Below the pieces are notes generated by a model. It had not been told where the DNA came from and searched no databases. It worked only from the letters and a program-made list of their open reading frames with translations. The translations under genes were made by a program, and so were the position numbers. A stretch of DNA of 64,000 bases, from contig KN817625.1 of NCBI GenBank assembly GCA_000827495.1, positions 1 to 64,000 on the forward strand. Reading direction: 5' to 3'. This stretch comes from Hypholoma sublateritium FD-334 SS-4. Lineage: Eukaryota; Basidiomycota; Agaricomycetes; Agaricales; Strophariaceae. This document shows, one piece after another, positions 60,288 to 64,000 of this stretch (positions within the stretch are counted from its first letter, which is position 1; each line of letters starts with the position of its first letter).

Positions 60288-63200
60288 AGACAGTGGCCAA
60301 ATCGGTGGCCGAAAATTTTTATTCAATTATTTATGACCGAATTTGGGTAAAAATGCATATCAGTTACGAGTTGGTTACGAGGTAGATTTTAACGCGTAAA
60401 TACAACGTAAATAACAACTTAAAAACGGTGAAAATACAACGCTACATCATTTTTCACCATGGGTCGTCCGAAATTATGGCGCCAGAAGTCAATCGCACAT
60501 GCTCGCACTTTCAAAAATTCAAAGACACCTAAATATGCATCACCGTTAGCCAACGCAGCCGCGGGAAGCAACGAGGATCAAGACGTCGATGTGGAAATTG
60601 TGGAATACACGCCCAATACCAACCGTGTCGACGAGAACGACAACGAACTCACACGATGGACAGGTGGTGTCAATCACTGTCCCGATTCAGACTCGGATGG
60701 CAGTGACTTCTCGTGGTGGGAAGATACTTCTTCAGAGTCCAATTCAGATTCAGATGAACCCGGATCGACGTCAGGGGAGGACTCGGATTCGGAGGAGGAT
60801 GAAGAAGCATGGAGAGGTCGTCTGCAGAGAGAAATTGAGCATGAACTTGAGCTGCTGGGGCCCAAGCCATCAGCATTTGAACTGCTTATGGAGAATCGCA
60901 CAAAGGCACAGTGGAAGAAGGCTGAGAGCAATCGCTCCCTGGGATATAATGGGAAATCCGGGCGTACTCAGAGGCGAAAGGATAAAATGGCTCGAGATAA
61001 AGAGTGTATCGATGCTAAACTGAGAAATTCGTGAGTGACATTGAAACATACTGTTAAAAAAATGTATTGAATGCACCAAAATTTCAGTAATGGCGCTGAT
61101 ATGATGCGCCAATTCCTCACACCAAAGCCAAAGGCTGTACTGGAACCAGACCATACAGAAGTGTCTGCCATCGCTGTCACTACGAACACAAACCCACCAA
61201 ATGACGCAGAGATCTTCACTGGATACCTCTCTGATCTGTCTGATGATCAGCTGCAGCTTGAGGACGAAGTCAGTATGATTCACACACGAGATCCGGAAGA
61301 CGAGGACATACCGAGTGCCAATCCCGCGGGTCCATCTGATTCAATCCCCAGTCCACTGTTCAACATTCGAAAGCCGGCTCCACTCAAGCGCCGCCGTCTC
61401 GATGTTCCCAGCCGTGTTGCTCGCCAAAAAGCCCGTGAAGAACGTTGCGCCATTTTGCAACGCGGGTTAACTGACATTGAGAAAGTTATTGGATCCACGA
61501 GAACAAATTTTGTGTCAGGACGCGAAGGCTTACAGGCGTATCGTGCTCGTGCAATCCAAAGCTATCTCTTCATGGTTGTGAAAAATGGTCGAAAGGGCAT
61601 CGAAGCTTCGGAGCGTGCAGCTGAGTCTCAAGGGTTTTCTGCAAAATGGGGGGGACGGCTTGTCAGACAGTGGGTCAGAAGATGGCTGGAGGCTCGAACC
61701 TTGCCTGAATCATCCCAGGGACGCCATATCAAATCATTTACCCTCCTCGAAGACCCTGCCATACGCAGTGAACTTCGCTCATATCTTCGATCAAACAAAT
61801 GGGCCATGAATCCTGCCAAATTAGCGGAGTTCAATCAAAAAACGATGATTCCTGCAGCAGCCGAGAAGTATCTTCGTCACATTGTGGACGAAGAAATGCC
61901 TCGCGGGCTGAAGCATTACCTCGAGGTCGAACTTTTTCCGCGGATCCGAGAGAAGGTTTCGAAGGGAGTCACGATCGAGACTGCGCGCAAGTTCCTTCAT
62001 CAGGAAGGTTTCCGATATGTCGAGCACAAGAAGGGACTGTATTATGATGGTCATGAGCGACCAGATGTGGTTGAATATCGACAGAATATGTTCATACCTC
62101 AACTCGACGCTTATCGAAAACGACTTGTAGAATACAAGCCAGATAACCTGGAGGAAGAGGTCGTGAAAATTCCAGATAATTATGTGGAGCCTCGCCTTGT
62201 CCTTCTTCCTCAAGACGAGATGACTACCCAAGCAAACAATGGACAGACGAAGAGCTGGGTCCCGGATGGTGAACAGCCATTGAAAAAAAAGGGTGCAGGC
62301 AGGGGCATACACCAGTCTGATGTCGTTTGCGCCACAGTGGGATGGGTGAAGGAAGCAAGCCAATCTTTGGAGTATGGAAAGAATTATGAAGGATATTGGG
62401 ATGGTGCACTGTTTGTGAAACAGGTGATGATCGATGGCACTCTTCTTTTCCCAGACGTGTGTTCACACTCGATTGACAGATTCGAGAGAAAATTATTCCC
62501 GCATTTGAACGTGCTCACGGTCCGGGATATCAAGCACTCATTATGGTTGACAATTCTCAGGGGCACTGTGCTTATGCTGAGGACGCATTACTGGTTTCCC
62601 GAATGAATCTCAGGCCAGGCGGAAAGCAAGCTCGCCTTCGTGATGGGTGGTTCATTCGAAACGGCACTGTGGTCACACAGAAAATGATCTTCCCTTCCGA
62701 TCACAAAGAATTTCCTGACCAACCAAAAGGGATGAAGCAAATACTCATTGAGCGGGGCCTGTGGGACAACCGCCTGCGTATGGAATGCAAATCATGTCCC
62801 GATAACGGGACATCTTGTTGTGCGAAAAAGATCCTCTCGCGGCAGCCTGATTTTAAAGCACAACGGTCACTTGTTCAAGAGGTCATTGAAGAGCTTGGCC
62901 ACCTTTGCATTATCCTCCCCAAATTCCACTGCGAGCTCAATTATATTGAATATTTTTGGGGGGCAGTGAAGCGCTACCTTCGTGAACACTGCGATTACAC
63001 CTTTCCGACACTGCAAGCAAACCTGCCAATTGCGCTGGGATCTATCAATAAATTACTTATTCGGAAGTGGCAAAACCGAATGATGCGCTGGGTGGATGCT
63101 TATCGTGATGGGCTCAATGCCAAAAATGCCCAAATCCGTGTACAGGCTTTCAGCTCGAAGAAATACACCTCCCATCGTCGTGTACCCGAGAGGGTTGCAG

Positions 63201-63449
63201 CCATCTTTGATTAGATTAGATAATTAGATTATGTAACTTACCATATTTAGTATCTATGACGTAGCTGGCCAAATGGCTCCTTGCCAAAATAAATAACTCG
63301 GTCAGTTTTGATCCGATTGAAAATTCGCTTGGACATTTTGTTCCTAACATGAAAAGGAACGTTTTCGCCAAGTAGATAAGAAAAAGGGGAAATTCTGGAC
63401 CCTTCATTATTTTTGTACAAAAGTAGCGGTGTTTAGGCTTGTTGCACCA
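60257..63449 (+). mobile_element. Intact DDE transposon, Tc1/mariner-like, TA target
   Basis: About 3.2 kb. The shared 36-bp inverted terminal sequence (left 60252-60287, right 63419-63454) is perfect. Taking the flanking TA (60255-60256 and 63450-63451) as target duplication, the element starts TGGTGCAACAAGCC. It carries one three-exon gene with all catalytic motifs. Identical termini and an uninterrupted frame point to recent insertion. Confidence 0.85.
60459..63214 (+). CDS. DDE transposase, basidiomycete Tc1/mariner-related family
   Basis: Exons 60459-61030, 61088-62423 and 62480-63214 join to 880 aa. The N-terminal 200 residues are a basic then very acidic region (SDSDGSDFSWW, DSDSEEDEE). 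Residues about 330-480 hold helix-turn-helix-like sequence (SQGFSAKWGGRLVRQWVRRW). The catalytic core follows: LLPQDEM (first Asp), IMVDNSQGH (second Asp) and FHCELNYIEYFWGAVKRYLR (Glu, same place as 'LNPIE.W' of mariner). D-to-E spacing is about 130 residues because of an insertion containing CKSCPDNGTSCC, a likely zinc knuckle. KGMKQILIERGLW and QPDFKAQ are hallmarks of this Agaricomycete family. A transposase cutting at TA is inferred. Confidence 0.88.
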
Positions 63450-63454
63450 TAGCT
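63419..63454 (-). repeat. Right terminal inverted repeat
   Basis: 36-bp perfect mirror of the left end. Confidence 0.9.
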
Positions 63455-64000
63455 GGAGATACACTCGGATACATCCGACCTTAGAGTCACGGTCACATGA
63501 CTTATTCCTCTTCGGAACCGTCGGATTCGTTGCCAGCAAATTGTATCTCTCCCCTACGCATCCACCTGCATCCACGCTTCAAGGACCCGAAACGACATTC
63601 TACCTCAAGGGATACTCGGAGCCTGGGCCGAGAAAGAACGTCACGTATTACCGATCCCTATTAGTGGAACTGGAGTCCGGAAAACCCCCACTATAGATCA
63701 CGCGGCATACGGTTGCAGGCGACGAGGAAGCATCTTCGGAAATGGAGCCGTCAGTGAGCTCTGAGTTCTTCTCATGAAACTGGATTCTTTTACTCACTGG
63801 ATTATTTGTTCACATTCTGTTTATAGCCTCCACTTTCGTTCAACGATACTGACAATACTACTTGGAATCCCTTGGATGCAAGAGTATGCGCGGTTTTCAG
63901 GCTATATGCTCCCGCCTGATATCCGCTGCGCAATGTCCAATGCGGAAAGCGCGTCAAATAGTATGCTTTCTCGCTAATATTATGGCCACAAGATACTGCC
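63455..64000. other. Flank beyond transposon, possible gene fragment
   Basis: A plus-strand frame to 63696 reads ASTLQGPETTFYLKGYSE and could be an exon of a gene cut by the window end, but no family is recognised. Nothing is called. Confidence 0.3.

Overview
The window is a filamentous-fungus chromosome segment, almost certainly from a mushroom-forming basidiomycete (Agaricomycetes). The evidence is dense short introns (about 44-70 nt, GTRNGY...YAG), multi-exon genes on both strands, and lineage-typical families: WW plus C-terminal membrane-helix proteins, DUF262 proteins with disordered tails, single-exon BTB proteins, cupredoxin/Ser-Thr-rich surface proteins, and a basidiomycete-type DDE transposon. 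All gene models were spliced by hand; where coordinates of exons are given the reading frame closes exactly. No rRNA, tRNA or CRISPR was found.

Layout. 1-10.5 kb: an RNase H1 N-terminal (viroplasmin-like) protein with a SUMO-interaction-like motif, a PD-(D/E)XK-like protein, a decayed tandem repeat, a small zinc-knuckle gene, a broken copy of that gene's 3' end, and a BTB protein. 12.0-16.9 kb: the spindle-checkpoint gene MAD1 and a DUF262 (GmrSD-like) gene share a 175-bp divergent promoter; the DUF262 gene has three successive micro-exons. 18.2-18.5 kb: a 60-residue, 13-cysteine metallothionein split over four tiny exons, with a TATA box and three ATGAGGCA boxes upstream. 19.5-25.8 kb: a lactam/5-oxoproline (lam-type) locus, a LamB/YcsF gene followed head-to-tail by a 20-exon biotin carboxylase - carboxyltransferase - biotinyl gene, possibly one fused gene. 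25.9-30.8 kb, minus strand: a secreted S28 serine peptidase and a cytochrome P450.

31-38 kb: sparse, with a small disordered protein, an N-containing reading frame with weak retropepsin-like features, and a WW-domain membrane protein. 39.6-45.9 kb: a beta-carbonic anhydrase, a zinc-finger-like protein and an unknown multi-span membrane protein. 46.3-51.4 kb: a secreted six-hairpin glycosidase-like protein and a cupredoxin-domain surface protein. 51.4-57.6 kb: gene-poor, AT-rich and repeat-derived, containing scattered Ns, a 1-kb element bounded by 54-bp inverted arms, and a 14-base match to a cDNA-library adapter. 57.6-60.0 kb: a secreted type-B carboxylesterase. 60.26-63.45 kb: an apparently intact DDE transposon with perfect terminal inverted repeats at a TA target.

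The lam locus should feed ring-opened lactam or 5-oxoproline into amino-acid pools; the peptidase, glycosidase, esterase, P450 and cupredoxin proteins fit a saprotrophic secretome. No obviously unprecedented system was proved. The most rewarding places are the tandem lam locus, the hidden metallothionein with its repeated promoter boxes, the micro-exon cluster, and the two mobile-element structures.
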